From assembly GCF_000607165.1 (NCBI RefSeq), contig NZ_JFZG01000002.1, positions 1 to 64,000 of the forward strand: a stretch of 64,000 bases of DNA. Reading direction: 5' to 3'. This DNA comes from Ralstonia pickettii. Lineage in GTDB: Bacteria > Pseudomonadota > Gammaproteobacteria > Burkholderiales > Burkholderiaceae. Position 1 is the stretch's first letter; the number at the start of each line of letters is the position of its first letter. Shown here piece after piece: positions 21,079 to 30,117 of the stretch. A model generated the notes under the pieces. The model saw only the letters and a list, made by a program, of their open reading frames with translations. It had not been told where the DNA came from and ran no database searches. Both the position numbers and the translations under genes were made by a program.

Positions 21079-22008
21079 TCACTGGCTGCCAGCTGTCTCC
21101 GTTGGAAGCTGTGGGAGCCGGGTGCCGCAGCGCTTGCAGAATGCGGCGTCTGTATCGTGACGGTCGAGCGTGCAGCCGCTGCACGCGCGGGTCTGCGGTG
21201 GGGTGGCGGAGCCGGAGCCTTCACGCATGGTGTTCACCAGTTCCGCGCCGATGATGCCGGTGGGAAACGCGATGATGCTGTAGCCGAGGAGGATGGTGAG
21301 CGAAGTGATGAACTGCCCCAGCGGTGTCTTCGGTACCAGGTCGCCGAAGCCAGTGGTGGTGAGTGTGACCACCGCCCAATACATGCTGACCGGAATGCTG
21401 GTGAAGCCATGCTGCGGGCCCTCCACCACGTACATCACGGTGCCCAGGATGATGGTGATGATGAAGACGGTGCCCAGGAACACGAAGATCTTGTGCCGCG
21501 CGTTCAGCAGCGCACGCAGGAGGATCTGCGCCTCTTCAAAGTAGACCGTGATCTTCAGTATCCGGAAGATGCGCAGCAGGCGCAGCAGCCGCACATCGAG
21601 CAGGTAGGCCAGTTCGGGCACAAAGATCGCCAGCCACGTCGGCAGGATCGAGATGAAATCGATGACGCCGTAAAAGCTGAGCACGTAACGCCACGGCCTG
21701 CGTACCACGAGGATGCGCATGACGTATTCCGCCGTGAACAGCAGCGTGAAGAGCCACTCGAGCACCGTGAACAGCGTGCCCGCGCGGCCGCTGACGCTCG
21801 GCAGGCTGTCGAGCATCACCACCAGAACGCTGGCGAGGATGGCGCCAAGCAGGGTCAGGTCGAACAGCCTGCCGGCGCGCGTGTCGGCTTCGAAGATGAC
21901 GCTGTACCAGCGTTGGCGCCAACCGCTCTCGGGCTTGCCAAGATGCTCGCCAAGGCGCGCGTTGTGGGCGTGCCAGCGGTTCCGGGCGGTACGGGGCGGA
22001 TTCGTCAT
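21079..22008 (-). CDS. voltage-gated-like potassium channel with C-terminal zinc ribbon
   Basis: This 309-residue membrane protein has six spans: a voltage-sensor-like S4 with arginines at 140, 143, 146 and 149 (RLLRLLRIFRILK), then a pore loop and S6. The selectivity filter reads TTTGFGD (217-223) instead of the usual TVGYGD; Phe for Tyr occurs in some potassium channels, so potassium selectivity is likely. The cytoplasmic tail has CxxC pairs at 276/279 and 291/294 that look like a small zinc ribbon. It sits between glcD and glcE, with gaps of only 11 and 22 bases, so it is almost certainly co-transcribed with glycolate oxidase. Confidence 0.88.
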   Translation of the reverse strand: MTNPPRTARNRWHAHNARLGEHLGKPESGWRQRWYSVIFEADTRAGRLFDLTLLGAILASVLVVMLDSLPSVSGRAGTLFTVLEWLFTLLFTAEYVMRILVVRRPWRYVLSFYGVIDFISILPTWLAIFVPELAYLLDVRLLRLLRIFRILKITVYFEEAQILLRALLNARHKIFVFLGTVFIITIILGTVMYVVEGPQHGFTSIPVSMYWAVVTLTTTGFGDLVPKTPLGQFITSLTILLGYSIIAFPTGIIGAELVNTMREGSGSATPPQTRACSGCTLDRHDTDAAFCKRCGTRLPQLPTETAGSQ

Positions 22009-22019
22009 GACTGCGGGCT

Positions 22020-23519
22020 TCAGAAGCGCGGCAAATCGGGATGCGGCAGCAGGCCGTTGCGCACGTGGAGCTTGCCGTATTCGGCGCAGCGCGCGAGCGT
22101 GGGGATGGCCTTGTCGGGGTTCAGCAGGCGTACCGGATCGAAGGCCGCCTTCACGCGCAAAAAGGCGTCACGTTCTTCCGTCGAGAACTGCACGCACATC
22201 GAGCTGAGCTTTTCCACGCCCACGCCGTGTTCGCCCGTCACGGTGCCGCCCAGTTCCACGCAGGTCTCCAGGATGTCGGAGCCGAACAGCTCGGCGCGGT
22301 GCCACTCGTCCTGGTCTTCGCCGTTGAAGAGGATGAGCGGGTGCATGTTGCCGTCGCCCGCATGGAACACGTTGATGCAGCGCAGGGCGTACTTCTGCTC
22401 CATCTGCTGGATGCGCCGCAGCAGCGTGCCGATGTGCTTGCGCGGGATGGTGCCGTCCATGCAGTAATAGTCCGGCGAGATGCGGCCGGCTGCCGGAAAC
22501 GCGTTCTTGCGTCCGCTCCAGAACTTCAGGCGCTCGGCTTCGCTTTGCGAGACCTGGATGCGCGTGGCACCCGAGGCGCGCAGCACTTCGCTCATGCGCG
22601 CGATTTCTTCGGCCACTTCTTCGGGGGTGCCGTCGGACTCGCACAGCAGGATGGCTGCCGCATCGAGGTCGTAGCCGGCGCAGACGAATTCTTCAACAGC
22701 GGCGGTGGCGGGCTTGTCCATCATTTCCAGCCCCGCCGGGATGATGCCTGCGGCAATCACGTCGGCCACGGCGTTGCCGCCGGATTCCACATCGTCGAAG
22801 CTCGCCATGATCACCTGCGCCAACTGCGGCTTGGGGATCAGGCGCACGGTCACTTCCGTCACCACGGCCAGCATGCCTTCGGAGCCGACCACCGTGGCCA
22901 GCAGGTCCAGGCCGGGTGCGTCGGGTGCTTCGCTGCCGAATTCGACGACCTCGCCATCCATCATCACGGCGCGCACGCGCAGCACGTTGTGCACGGTCAG
23001 GCCGTATTTCAAGCAGTGCACGCCACCCGAGTTTTCATTGACGTTGCCGCCAATGGTGCAGGCAATCTGCGACGACGGATCGGGTGCGTAATACAGCCCG
23101 TGCGGATTGGCGGCTTCAGAGATGGCGAGGTTGCGTACGCCCGGCTGCACGACCGCCGTACGCGTATAAGGATCGACCTTGATGATGCGTTTGAACTTGG
23201 CCAGCGACAGCACCAGCCCGCCCGGCGTCGGCATTGCACCGCCCGAGAGGCTCGTCCCCGCGCCGCGCGGCACCACGGGCACGCCCATGCGGTGGCACAC
23301 ACGCAGGATTTCGACGACCTGCGCCTCGGTATCCGGCAGCACCACGGCCAACGGCACCTGCCGGTAAGCGGCGAGGCCATCGCATTCATACGGGGTGGTG
23401 TCTTCGCGCTCCCAGAGCAGCGCGTCGTCGGACACGATTCGGGACAGCGCGGCCGTCAGCTCGGCCTGCAGGGCAGATTGATCGCGGGCGGTAGCTGACA
23501 AAGACGATGGCGCATTCAT
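22020..23519 (-). CDS. glcD: glycolate oxidase FAD-linked catalytic subunit GlcD
   Basis: GlcD is the catalytic flavoprotein of glycolate oxidase. The 499-residue protein has the FAD-binding type 4 domain (VPVVPRGAGTSLSGGA, CTIGGNVNENSGG, TVVGSEGMLAVVTEV) and the C-terminal FAD-oxidase domain with NVFHAGDGNMHPL and TGEHGVGVEK. The start is ATG 23519 (MNAPSSL) although the frame is open to 23570. It heads the minus-strand run glcD, ion channel, glcE, glcF and probably lrgAB. Confidence 0.94.
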   Translation of the reverse strand: MNAPSSLSATARDQSALQAELTAALSRIVSDDALLWEREDTTPYECDGLAAYRQVPLAVVLPDTEAQVVEILRVCHRMGVPVVPRGAGTSLSGGAMPTPGGLVLSLAKFKRIIKVDPYTRTAVVQPGVRNLAISEAANPHGLYYAPDPSSQIACTIGGNVNENSGGVHCLKYGLTVHNVLRVRAVMMDGEVVEFGSEAPDAPGLDLLATVVGSEGMLAVVTEVTVRLIPKPQLAQVIMASFDDVESGGNAVADVIAAGIIPAGLEMMDKPATAAVEEFVCAGYDLDAAAILLCESDGTPEEVAEEIARMSEVLRASGATRIQVSQSEAERLKFWSGRKNAFPAAGRISPDYYCMDGTIPRKHIGTLLRRIQQMEQKYALRCINVFHAGDGNMHPLILFNGEDQDEWHRAELFGSDILETCVELGGTVTGEHGVGVEKLSSMCVQFSTEERDAFLRVKAAFDPVRLLNPDKAIPTLARCAEYGKLHVRNGLLPHPDLPRF

Positions 23520-23608
23520 GGGGTGTCTCTCATGGTTCTGCCCGCCAGCGGTGGCCGGGGTGGGAGGCACTATAGCCCGGCCGCCGCGCCGCGCGGCGTG
23601 TTAAGGAC

Positions 23609-23675
23609 TTTTGCTGCGATGAATTTGGCTCGCCGGGGCGGCCAATGTGGTTCATCGCGATGCAGCAATACGAAG
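23609..23675 (-). terminator. long imperfect hairpin between lysR and glcD
   Basis: On the minus strand, TTGCTGC plus GATGAA pairs with TTCATCGCAGCAA about 45 bases later, with a 5-base bulge and a second small stem inside. It ends in GCAGCAAAAGTCC. It lies just after the lysR stop and before glcD, so it may terminate lysR or lie in the glcD leader. Confidence 0.35.
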
Positions 23676-23680
23676 CGCGG

Positions 23681-24571
23681 CTACCAATCCAGCCCAAGCA
23701 ACCAATCGACAAACTGCCGCGCCTCGGGCTTCATCGGCGCCTGTTCGCGCTGGACGATGTAATAAGCATGTGGCGAGGCCGACTCGATGTCCAGTAGCCG
23801 CACAATCTGCCCCGAGCCCAGCCAGTTGCGCGCCATCGCCTGCCGCACCAGCGCGACGCCCTGGTTGGAGGCCACCGCTTCGAGCATCAGGCCGATGTCG
23901 TTGAACAGCGAGCCGGTGGCGGGCTCCGCCGCGTCCAGCCCCGCCGCCTCAAACCAGGGGCGCCACGGCTCCAGCGGACTACGCAGCAGCGTGAGGTTCA
24001 GCAACTGCGACGCTTCGGTGATGGTGTTGCCGCTGATCTGCTCAAAGTAGCCCCGCCCGCATGCCGGGAACACCGGCTCGTTGAGCAGCAGCGTCGTCTT
24101 CAGGTCCGGATAGCGGCCGGTGCCGTAGCGGATCTCGACATCGGTGTCCTCGGCTTTCACGTCAAGGAACGGGATGGAGAGATGCAGTTCCAGATCAATG
24201 TGCGGGTACAGCGCGTTGAATTCCGGCAGACGCGGCACGAGGTGCTGGCGGCCGAACGTGGGTGGGATCGCCACGCGCAGCCGCGCGCGCTGCTTGCTGA
24301 ATTCCGGCCGCGCCAGTTCGTGCAGCGTGTCGAGCGCGACTTGTACGCTGCGCAGGTAGCGCGTGCCCGCGGCGGTCAGCCGCAGCGCGGTGCCGGTGCG
24401 CACGAACAGGTCTTCGCCCCATAGCTCTTCGAGGTTCTTGATGCGGTGCGATACCGCGCTGGGCGTGACGGACAGTTCTTCGGCCGCACGCGCGAAGCTC
24501 GCATGGCGCGCCCCCGCCTCAAAGGCAATCAGCAGATGCAGCGGAGGAACGCGCTTGAAGACGGAGGACAT
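23681..24571 (-). CDS. LysR-family transcriptional regulator (GcvA-like)
   Basis: This 296-residue regulator has an N-terminal winged helix (AFEAGARHASFARAAEELSVTPSAVSHRI) and a C-terminal effector domain. The SAVSHRIKNLEE helix and the PPLHLLIAFEA start are typical of the GcvA-like branch. It lies between a D-lactate dehydrogenase-like gene (27 bases upstream on the same strand) and glcD, so it probably senses a hydroxy acid or related metabolite; the effector is not known. Confidence 0.9.
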   Translation of the reverse strand: MSSVFKRVPPLHLLIAFEAGARHASFARAAEELSVTPSAVSHRIKNLEELWGEDLFVRTGTALRLTAAGTRYLRSVQVALDTLHELARPEFSKQRARLRVAIPPTFGRQHLVPRLPEFNALYPHIDLELHLSIPFLDVKAEDTDVEIRYGTGRYPDLKTTLLLNEPVFPACGRGYFEQISGNTITEASQLLNLTLLRSPLEPWRPWFEAAGLDAAEPATGSLFNDIGLMLEAVASNQGVALVRQAMARNWLGSGQIVRLLDIESASPHAYYIVQREQAPMKPEARQFVDWLLGLDW

Positions 24572-24598
24572 GCGGGCGGTCGCTGGTGGGTGAGTCGG

Positions 24599-26017
24599 TT
24601 ACAGGTGGAAGATCTTGCCGGGGTTCAGGATGTGCTTCGGGTCCAGCGCCTGCTTGATGCTGCGCATCAGGTCGATCGCATCGTTGCCGTGTTCGGCGAT
24701 GAGGAAGTCCATCTTGTGCAGGCCCACGCCATGCTCGCCCGTGCAGGTGCCGTCCATGGCGATCGCACGCGCAACGATGCGCTGGTTGATGCGCTCGGCT
24801 TCTTCCAGTTCTTCCGGCTTGTTCGGGTCGATGAGCAGCGCGACGTGGAAGTTGCCATCGCCCACATGGCCGACGATGGGGGCGGGCAGCTGCAGCGCGC
24901 TGGCGAGCAGATCCTTCTCGGTTTCCACCACGCAGTCGGCCAGGCGCGAGATCGGCACGCATACGTCGGTGGTGACGGCGCGGCAGCCGGGCTTGAGCTG
25001 CAGAAACGCAAAGTAGGCGTTGTGGCGGGCGTTCCACAGGCGGCTGCGGTCTTCGGGGCGCGTTGCCCATTCAAAGCCTTGGCCTTTGTGTTCAGCGGCG
25101 ATCTGCTGGACGGTCTCGGCCTGTTCCTGCACGCCGTGCTCCGAGCCGTGAAACTCGAAGAACAACGTCGGCATCTCGGGCAGCGTGAGCTTGTCGTACT
25201 GGTTGATCGCGCGGATGGCGAGCGCGTCGACAAACTCCACGCGCGCGATCGGCACGCCCATCTGGATGGTGTCGATCACAGCGGACACCGCATCGCCCAT
25301 GCTCGGGAATGCACACACCGCCGCAGACACGGCTTCGGGCTGCGGATACAGCTTCAGCGTGATCTCGGTGATGATGCCAAGCGTGCCTTCGCTGCCGATG
25401 AAGAGGCGCGTGAGGTCGTAGCCCGCCGACGATTTGCGTGCACGGTTGGCCGTCTTGATGATGCGGCCGTCAGCGGTGACCACCGTCAGGTTCAGCACGT
25501 TCTCGCGCATCGTGCCGTAACGCACGGCATTGGTGCCGGACGCGCGTGTCGCGCACATGCCGCCGATGGACGCATCCGCGCCCGGGTCGATCGGGAAGAA
25601 CAAACCGGTATCGCGAATCTCGGTATTGAGCTGCTTGCGCGTGACGCCCGGCTCGACCGTCACCGTCAGGTCTTCGGGGTGCACCGACAGCACGTGGTTC
25701 ATCTGCGAGAGATCCAGGCTCACGCCGCCGGCCACGGCCAGGAGATGGCCTTCGAGCGACGACCCGGCGCCATACGGGATCAGCGGAATCTCATGTTCAA
25801 AGCAGAGTTTGGCGACGGCGGCGACTTCCTCGGTGGTCTGCGCGAAGACGACGGCGTCGGGCAGCATCGGGTCGTAGGCGGATTCATCGCGGCCGTGGTG
25901 GGCGCGTACGGCTTCGGTGGTGGAGATGCGATCGCCGAAGCGGGTGCGCAGCGCGTCGAGCATCGCAGGCGGAATCGGTTTGCGGATGCTCTGGGAGGGA
26001 GGGGCTGGGTGGTTCAT
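24599..26017 (-). CDS. FAD-linked D-2-hydroxyacid dehydrogenase, D-lactate dehydrogenase (cytochrome)-like
   Basis: This 472-residue flavoprotein has the FAD-binding type 4 domain (IPLIPYGAGSSLEGH, GADASIGGMCATRASG, LFIGSEGTLGIITEI) and the FAD-oxidase C-terminal domain (GHVGDGNFHVAL, TGEHGVGLHKMDFL). The GAGSSLEG and CATRASGT motifs are those of the mitochondrial-type D-lactate:cytochrome c oxidoreductase group. D-lactate is the likely substrate, with D-2-hydroxyglutarate or similar acids as alternatives. The clustering with glcDEF suggests a hydroxy-acid oxidation locus feeding the respiratory chain. Confidence 0.88.
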   Translation of the reverse strand: MNHPAPPSQSIRKPIPPAMLDALRTRFGDRISTTEAVRAHHGRDESAYDPMLPDAVVFAQTTEEVAAVAKLCFEHEIPLIPYGAGSSLEGHLLAVAGGVSLDLSQMNHVLSVHPEDLTVTVEPGVTRKQLNTEIRDTGLFFPIDPGADASIGGMCATRASGTNAVRYGTMRENVLNLTVVTADGRIIKTANRARKSSAGYDLTRLFIGSEGTLGIITEITLKLYPQPEAVSAAVCAFPSMGDAVSAVIDTIQMGVPIARVEFVDALAIRAINQYDKLTLPEMPTLFFEFHGSEHGVQEQAETVQQIAAEHKGQGFEWATRPEDRSRLWNARHNAYFAFLQLKPGCRAVTTDVCVPISRLADCVVETEKDLLASALQLPAPIVGHVGDGNFHVALLIDPNKPEELEEAERINQRIVARAIAMDGTCTGEHGVGLHKMDFLIAEHGNDAIDLMRSIKQALDPKHILNPGKIFHL

Positions 26018-26135
26018 GGCGTCTCGCGTGGGGCGGCGGTCTGAAGCCGGCTCGGGCTGTCATTCTAACGCCGGGGGCATGCCGCCCTTGCGATAATGGC
26101 GCCACCAACATTGACGCTATACAGGGAGACGCACC

Positions 26136-26693
26136 GTGGGCAACCGCCTATCCAAAATCGCTACCCGCACCGGTGACGACGGCACGACCGGCCTCGGCGA
26201 CGGCAGCCGCACGGCCAAGGACAGCCTGCGCATTGCCGTCATCGGCGACGTCGACGAACTGAACTCGCACATCGGCGTGCTGCTCACGGAGACGCTGCCC
26301 GAGGGCGTGCGCGCCGCGCTCACGGCCATCCAGCACGACCTGTTCGATCTGGGTGGCGAATTGTGCATTCCCGGCTACACGATGGTGACGACTGCGCACG
26401 TGCTGCGGCTCGACCAATGGCTGGCCGATTACAACGCCGATCTTCCGCGGCTGGCCGAATTCATCCTGCCCGGCGGCAGCCGCGCTGCGGCACAGGCGCA
26501 TGTCTGCCGCACCGTCGCGCGCCGTGCCGAGCGCAGCATCGTCGCTTTGGGCCGCGCAGAGACCATCGGCGAGGCGCCGCGCCAATACGTCAATCGCCTG
26601 TCGGACCTGTTGTTCGTGCTGGCGCGCGTGCTCAATCGCGCAGATGGCGGCACGGACGTCCTGTGGAAGCGAGACGAGCACAAGCCGACCTGA
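26136..26693 (+). CDS. PduO-type cob(I)yrinic acid a,c-diamide / cob(I)alamin adenosyltransferase
   Basis: This 185-residue enzyme transfers the adenosyl group from ATP to cob(I)alamin to make coenzyme B12. Family motifs are visible: the N-terminal ATP loop IATRTGDDGTTGLGDG, DVDELNSHIG, and RRAERSIVAL with NRLSDLLFVLAR near the C terminus. Start is GTG at 26136 with GGGAG at 26124-26128. It is a single gene facing the mscS gene, with a shared terminator. Confidence 0.93.
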   Translation: MGNRLSKIATRTGDDGTTGLGDGSRTAKDSLRIAVIGDVDELNSHIGVLLTETLPEGVRAALTAIQHDLFDLGGELCIPGYTMVTTAHVLRLDQWLADYNADLPRLAEFILPGGSRAAAQAHVCRTVARRAERSIVALGRAETIGEAPRQYVNRLSDLLFVLARVLNRADGGTDVLWKRDEHKPT

Positions 26694-26713
26694 TCGCAGT
26701 CGGCGCACCAAAC

Positions 26714-26745
26714 AAAATGGCCCGGTTGCGTACCGGGCCGTTTTG
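26714..26745. terminator. bidirectional terminator
   Basis: AAAA, a perfect 7-base GC stem (26719-26725 with 26733-26739), a 7-base loop and TTTT lie midway between the convergent adenosyltransferase and mscS genes. It can end transcription from both sides. Confidence 0.8.
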
Positions 26746-26761
26746 CTTTGCAGCGCGTGGA

Positions 26762-27664
26762 TCAGTTCACGCTGGTCGGCGTGGTCGTGGTTTGTGCCAC
26801 GGCAGCCAAGCCTGCCAACTGCCCCGGCGTCGTGATGGTCAGCGCCTGTGATGGCGTCGGCGCCGGGAAGCCGCCTTCGGCCAGCGCTTCCTTGATCGTG
26901 CGGTTGGTGTCGAAATAAACCTGCCAGTAGCTGTCGTTGTGCGTGTACGGGCGCACGGCCAGCACGGGCCCCACCAGGTTGAACTCCAAAATCTCCACGT
27001 CGACGGCCGGATCGCTCAGCACGTTCGGAATGGCGGAAACCTTCTCCTTGAGCAGCGCGATGGCGGCGCGGTGGTCGGCGCTTCCGGCCAGTTGCGCCTT
27101 CAGCTCGACGCGGCGGTAGGGGTTCAAGGTGTAGTTCTGGATCGTGTCTGCGAAGATCTTGCCGTTGCCGACCATCGTGACCACGTTGTCCGGCGTATTG
27201 ATCGTCGTGGCAAACAGGCCGATCTCCTTGATCGTGCCCGTCACGCCGCCGGCCGTCACGAAGTCGCCCACCTTGAACGGCCGCAGCACGATCAGGAATG
27301 CGCCCGCCGCAAAGTTCGACAGCAGGCCCGACCACGCCATGCCGATGGCCACACCGGCTGCGGCAATCAGCGCCGCGAACGTCGTCGTCTGGATGCCGAA
27401 ATAACCCAGGATGCCGATCACCAGCAGCACGTTCAGTGTGACGGTAATGATTGAGCCCACATAGCGCAGCACGGTCGGGTCAACCTTCTGCCGGCTCAGC
27501 GAGCCTTCCACCATGCGCACCGCCAGATTGATCAGCCAGCGGCCGACTACCCAGAAGACGATGGCGCCGAGGACCTTCATGCCGACGTCGGCGGCGTATT
27601 GCGCCACGATCGCCTGGTACTTGTTTGCGGTGTTGACGGCGGTGTCCGCCAGGGTGTCTGCCAT
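26762..27664 (-). CDS. mscS: MscS-family mechanosensitive ion channel
   Basis: This 300-residue inner membrane channel has three N-terminal spans; the third, pore-lining helix is glycine/alanine-rich (AALIAAAGVAIGMAWSGLLS), followed by the MscS beta domain (RPFKVGDFVTAGGVTGTI, TPDNVVTMVGNGKI). Its size is that of the small-conductance MscS class that releases solutes on hypo-osmotic shock. The start MADTLADTA at 27664 is preferred to 27748 because it gives the usual short N terminus. Confidence 0.92.
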   Translation of the reverse strand: MADTLADTAVNTANKYQAIVAQYAADVGMKVLGAIVFWVVGRWLINLAVRMVEGSLSRQKVDPTVLRYVGSIITVTLNVLLVIGILGYFGIQTTTFAALIAAAGVAIGMAWSGLLSNFAAGAFLIVLRPFKVGDFVTAGGVTGTIKEIGLFATTINTPDNVVTMVGNGKIFADTIQNYTLNPYRRVELKAQLAGSADHRAAIALLKEKVSAIPNVLSDPAVDVEILEFNLVGPVLAVRPYTHNDSYWQVYFDTNRTIKEALAEGGFPAPTPSQALTITTPGQLAGLAAVAQTTTTPTSVN

Positions 27665-27794
27665 GGATGCCTCCGGGGGAGCAGGGGGAATCCACCTACG
27701 ATATGTCAAAGACAACGCACTTGTGTGACTTTGGTGCGTCTTGCTCACATTTGTTATATGTTGCGCCGCACCAGTGCCCGCACCGGCAACAGAA

Positions 27795-27832
27795 GGCGCC
27801 CCCGACGGCCTTTGCCGTCATTTCATGGCGCC
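27795..27832 (-). terminator. two-tier hairpin after the cytochrome gene
   Basis: On the minus strand two nested perfect 6-base stems (GGCGCC outer, GACGGC inner) with a 4-base loop lie about 24 bases after the cytochrome stop, followed by TTCTGTTG. This is a reasonable terminator for the pentaheme cytochrome gene. Confidence 0.5.
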
Positions 27833-27855
27833 TATGTTGCATAGGAGGGCCGTGG

Positions 27856-30117
27856 TCAATAGCGAGCATCGCCGGGTTTCTTATCCTTCGGCCAGTCATT
27901 GACCTTGGGCGCAAAATCCGGGCGGGGCATGTGTGAGAAGAACTGCGCCACATCCACTGCCTCTTGATCCGTCAGCCCGCCTTGACCCAGTGGGAAGCGA
28001 TTGTGAAATGCGATCGGCATGTTGTGCTTCACAAAGGCTGCCGCAGTGTAGGTGCGCGCCATGCCTGCGCCAATGTTGAACGACTGGTCACCCCAAAGCG
28101 GCGGATAGACATATTGGCCTTGCGCGTTCGTGATGCCTTCTCCGTTGGCACCGTGGCACAGCGCACACTGGGCCGTATAGATGTTCCGTCCATTTTCCAC
28201 ATTGGGCACCAGACTCTTGTCGATCTTGCCCACGCCGCGTCCAGGGACCTTGTCTTCCGGCTTGGTCTCGCGCTTCATCCAGTCGAAATAGGCGACCATG
28301 GCTTTCATCTCTTCGGAATTCACCGGCAAAGGCTTGCCGTTCATCGAGCGAAGGAAGCAACCATTGATGCGCTCTTCGAGCGTTATGACACGCCCGGCGC
28401 GCGGTGCGTAGCTGGGGAAGAAGGCAGAGATTCCGACATAGGGCGACCCGTCGGCAACCGTGCCTGCATTGAGGTGACAACTGGCGCAATTGAGCTTGTT
28501 GCCAACATTCTTGGGCAGCATGTTGTGCGTATCGATGTTCAGGCGCGCGCCTAGCACCAACTGCTTGGCGTTGGGTTCATCAAGCACGGCGGCCAAGCGC
28601 GGTGTTTCGAACGGGGTGGCATCCAGTTTCCTGACCTCCAGTTCCTTGCGTGCCTTGCCCACGTCGGATGCAGCCACTTGTTGCTGCTTGGCGCTGCCCC
28701 AGCTTTCGCGCGTGAAGTTCACGATCTCGGCGATTTCCTGGTCGCCCAGCCGAGCAAACGAAGGCATGGTTAGCACTCGGGCATGGCTGACCGTCTGTGC
28801 AGTGGCAGAGCCAGTCAGCAGAATATGCAGCAGCGTGGCCGGGCTGCTCTCGCCCAGTACCGGGTTGCCTGCCAGTGGCGGGAACACGTTGGGCACGCCA
28901 TCGCCGTTGCTGCGGTGGCAATCGGCACAGAACTGCAGATACCCCAAGCCGCCGCGGCTGGTGTAGAGATTTGGCGGCGGGTTGGGCGCGCCGGTGGCAT
29001 GCTGCACCGGCTGTGTCGATGCCCCTGAGGCAGGTGGGACGATCACGGGCGCAGGACCTTGCGCAATCTGCATCGGCTTGTCGATTTTGCTGGTGGGCAA
29101 GGACTTCAGGTACTCGCCAATCGCCAGCAAATCGCCGTCCGTCATGTACTGCGTGCTGTGCTGTACTACGTCCACCATGTTGCCCGAGACGGCGCCATGG
29201 CGGTTGCGCCCGGTCTTGAGCATTTCAGCGACATCCTGCGGTGTCCAGAGGCTGCGCAGACTCAGGGCACGCCAGCCTTCGACCGTTTCACCGGCCAGGA
29301 AGTATCTGCCGTTGGAGTCGGCCTCGGTCATGGTCTTTTCCTGAAAGCCGATACCGCGCGGCGTATGGCAGGCGCCGCAGTGCCCCAGGCCTTGCACGAT
29401 GTAAGCCCCCCGGTTCCACTCCTGAGATTGCGAAGCATTCGGCCGGAACGGCTGGCTATCCAGAAAAGCCCAGTTCCACAGCGACAATCCCCAGCGCTGG
29501 TTGAAGGGAAACGACATACCCAGCGGCCTGTTGGTCTGCTGCACTGGCGCCACACCCTTCATCAGATAGGCGTACAGCGCTCGCATGTCCTCCGGCGTCA
29601 TCTTGGCGTAGGACGGATACGGCATGGCCGGATACAGGTTGTGACCATCCGCGGCGATGCCCCTACGCATCACGCGATCAAACTGGTCAAAGGTATAGCG
29701 CCCGATGCCTGTTGTGGCTTCTGGCGTGATGTTGGTCGAATACAGCACGCCAAACGGCGTCTGCAGTGCAAGCCCGCCGGCCATCGGCTTGGATTTATCG
29801 CTGGTATGACATGCGACGCAGTCGCCCAGCCGCGCCACATAACGCCCTCGCGCCACTTGCGCGCGCGTCGCATCGTCCATGTTCTTCGCATCGCTCGCAG
29901 GCAGGTCGTCAATCACCTGGGGCAACTGCGTATGGGCAGCGGCGATGGTATGAGCCGCGGGTGTCGTCGTACCCAGCGAAGCGCCAGAGGCATGCGTAGG
30001 CGCGACCGGCTGTAGTTGGGCTTGCGCCCCGCACTGCCACGCGGCAAATGTCGCGGTCATGAGCATGAACTGCAAAAGCCGCTTTTTCGTACGCTTGGCT
30101 GCGTGGGAGTTGGGCAT
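27856..30117 (-). CDS. pentaheme c-type cytochrome, alcohol dehydrogenase-type triheme module fused to a TsdA-like diheme module
   Basis: This 753-residue periplasmic protein has a signal peptide (about 1-33) and five CxxCH heme sites: 100-104, 247-251, 397-401, 544-548 and 651-655. Residues ~85-475 resemble the triheme cytochrome subunit of membrane alcohol, gluconate or sorbitol dehydrogenases. Residues ~515-730 resemble diheme thiosulfate dehydrogenase TsdA (GARLNIDTHNMLP, ITLEERINGCF, RSMNGKPLP), including Cys587, which would be the unusual cysteine heme ligand. No dehydrogenase subunit gene is adjacent, so the electron donor is unknown. GGAAG precedes the ATG. Confidence 0.85.
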   Translation of the reverse strand: MPNSHAAKRTKKRLLQFMLMTATFAAWQCGAQAQLQPVAPTHASGASLGTTTPAAHTIAAAHTQLPQVIDDLPASDAKNMDDATRAQVARGRYVARLGDCVACHTSDKSKPMAGGLALQTPFGVLYSTNITPEATTGIGRYTFDQFDRVMRRGIAADGHNLYPAMPYPSYAKMTPEDMRALYAYLMKGVAPVQQTNRPLGMSFPFNQRWGLSLWNWAFLDSQPFRPNASQSQEWNRGAYIVQGLGHCGACHTPRGIGFQEKTMTEADSNGRYFLAGETVEGWRALSLRSLWTPQDVAEMLKTGRNRHGAVSGNMVDVVQHSTQYMTDGDLLAIGEYLKSLPTSKIDKPMQIAQGPAPVIVPPASGASTQPVQHATGAPNPPPNLYTSRGGLGYLQFCADCHRSNGDGVPNVFPPLAGNPVLGESSPATLLHILLTGSATAQTVSHARVLTMPSFARLGDQEIAEIVNFTRESWGSAKQQQVAASDVGKARKELEVRKLDATPFETPRLAAVLDEPNAKQLVLGARLNIDTHNMLPKNVGNKLNCASCHLNAGTVADGSPYVGISAFFPSYAPRAGRVITLEERINGCFLRSMNGKPLPVNSEEMKAMVAYFDWMKRETKPEDKVPGRGVGKIDKSLVPNVENGRNIYTAQCALCHGANGEGITNAQGQYVYPPLWGDQSFNIGAGMARTYTAAAFVKHNMPIAFHNRFPLGQGGLTDQEAVDVAQFFSHMPRPDFAPKVNDWPKDKKPGDARY

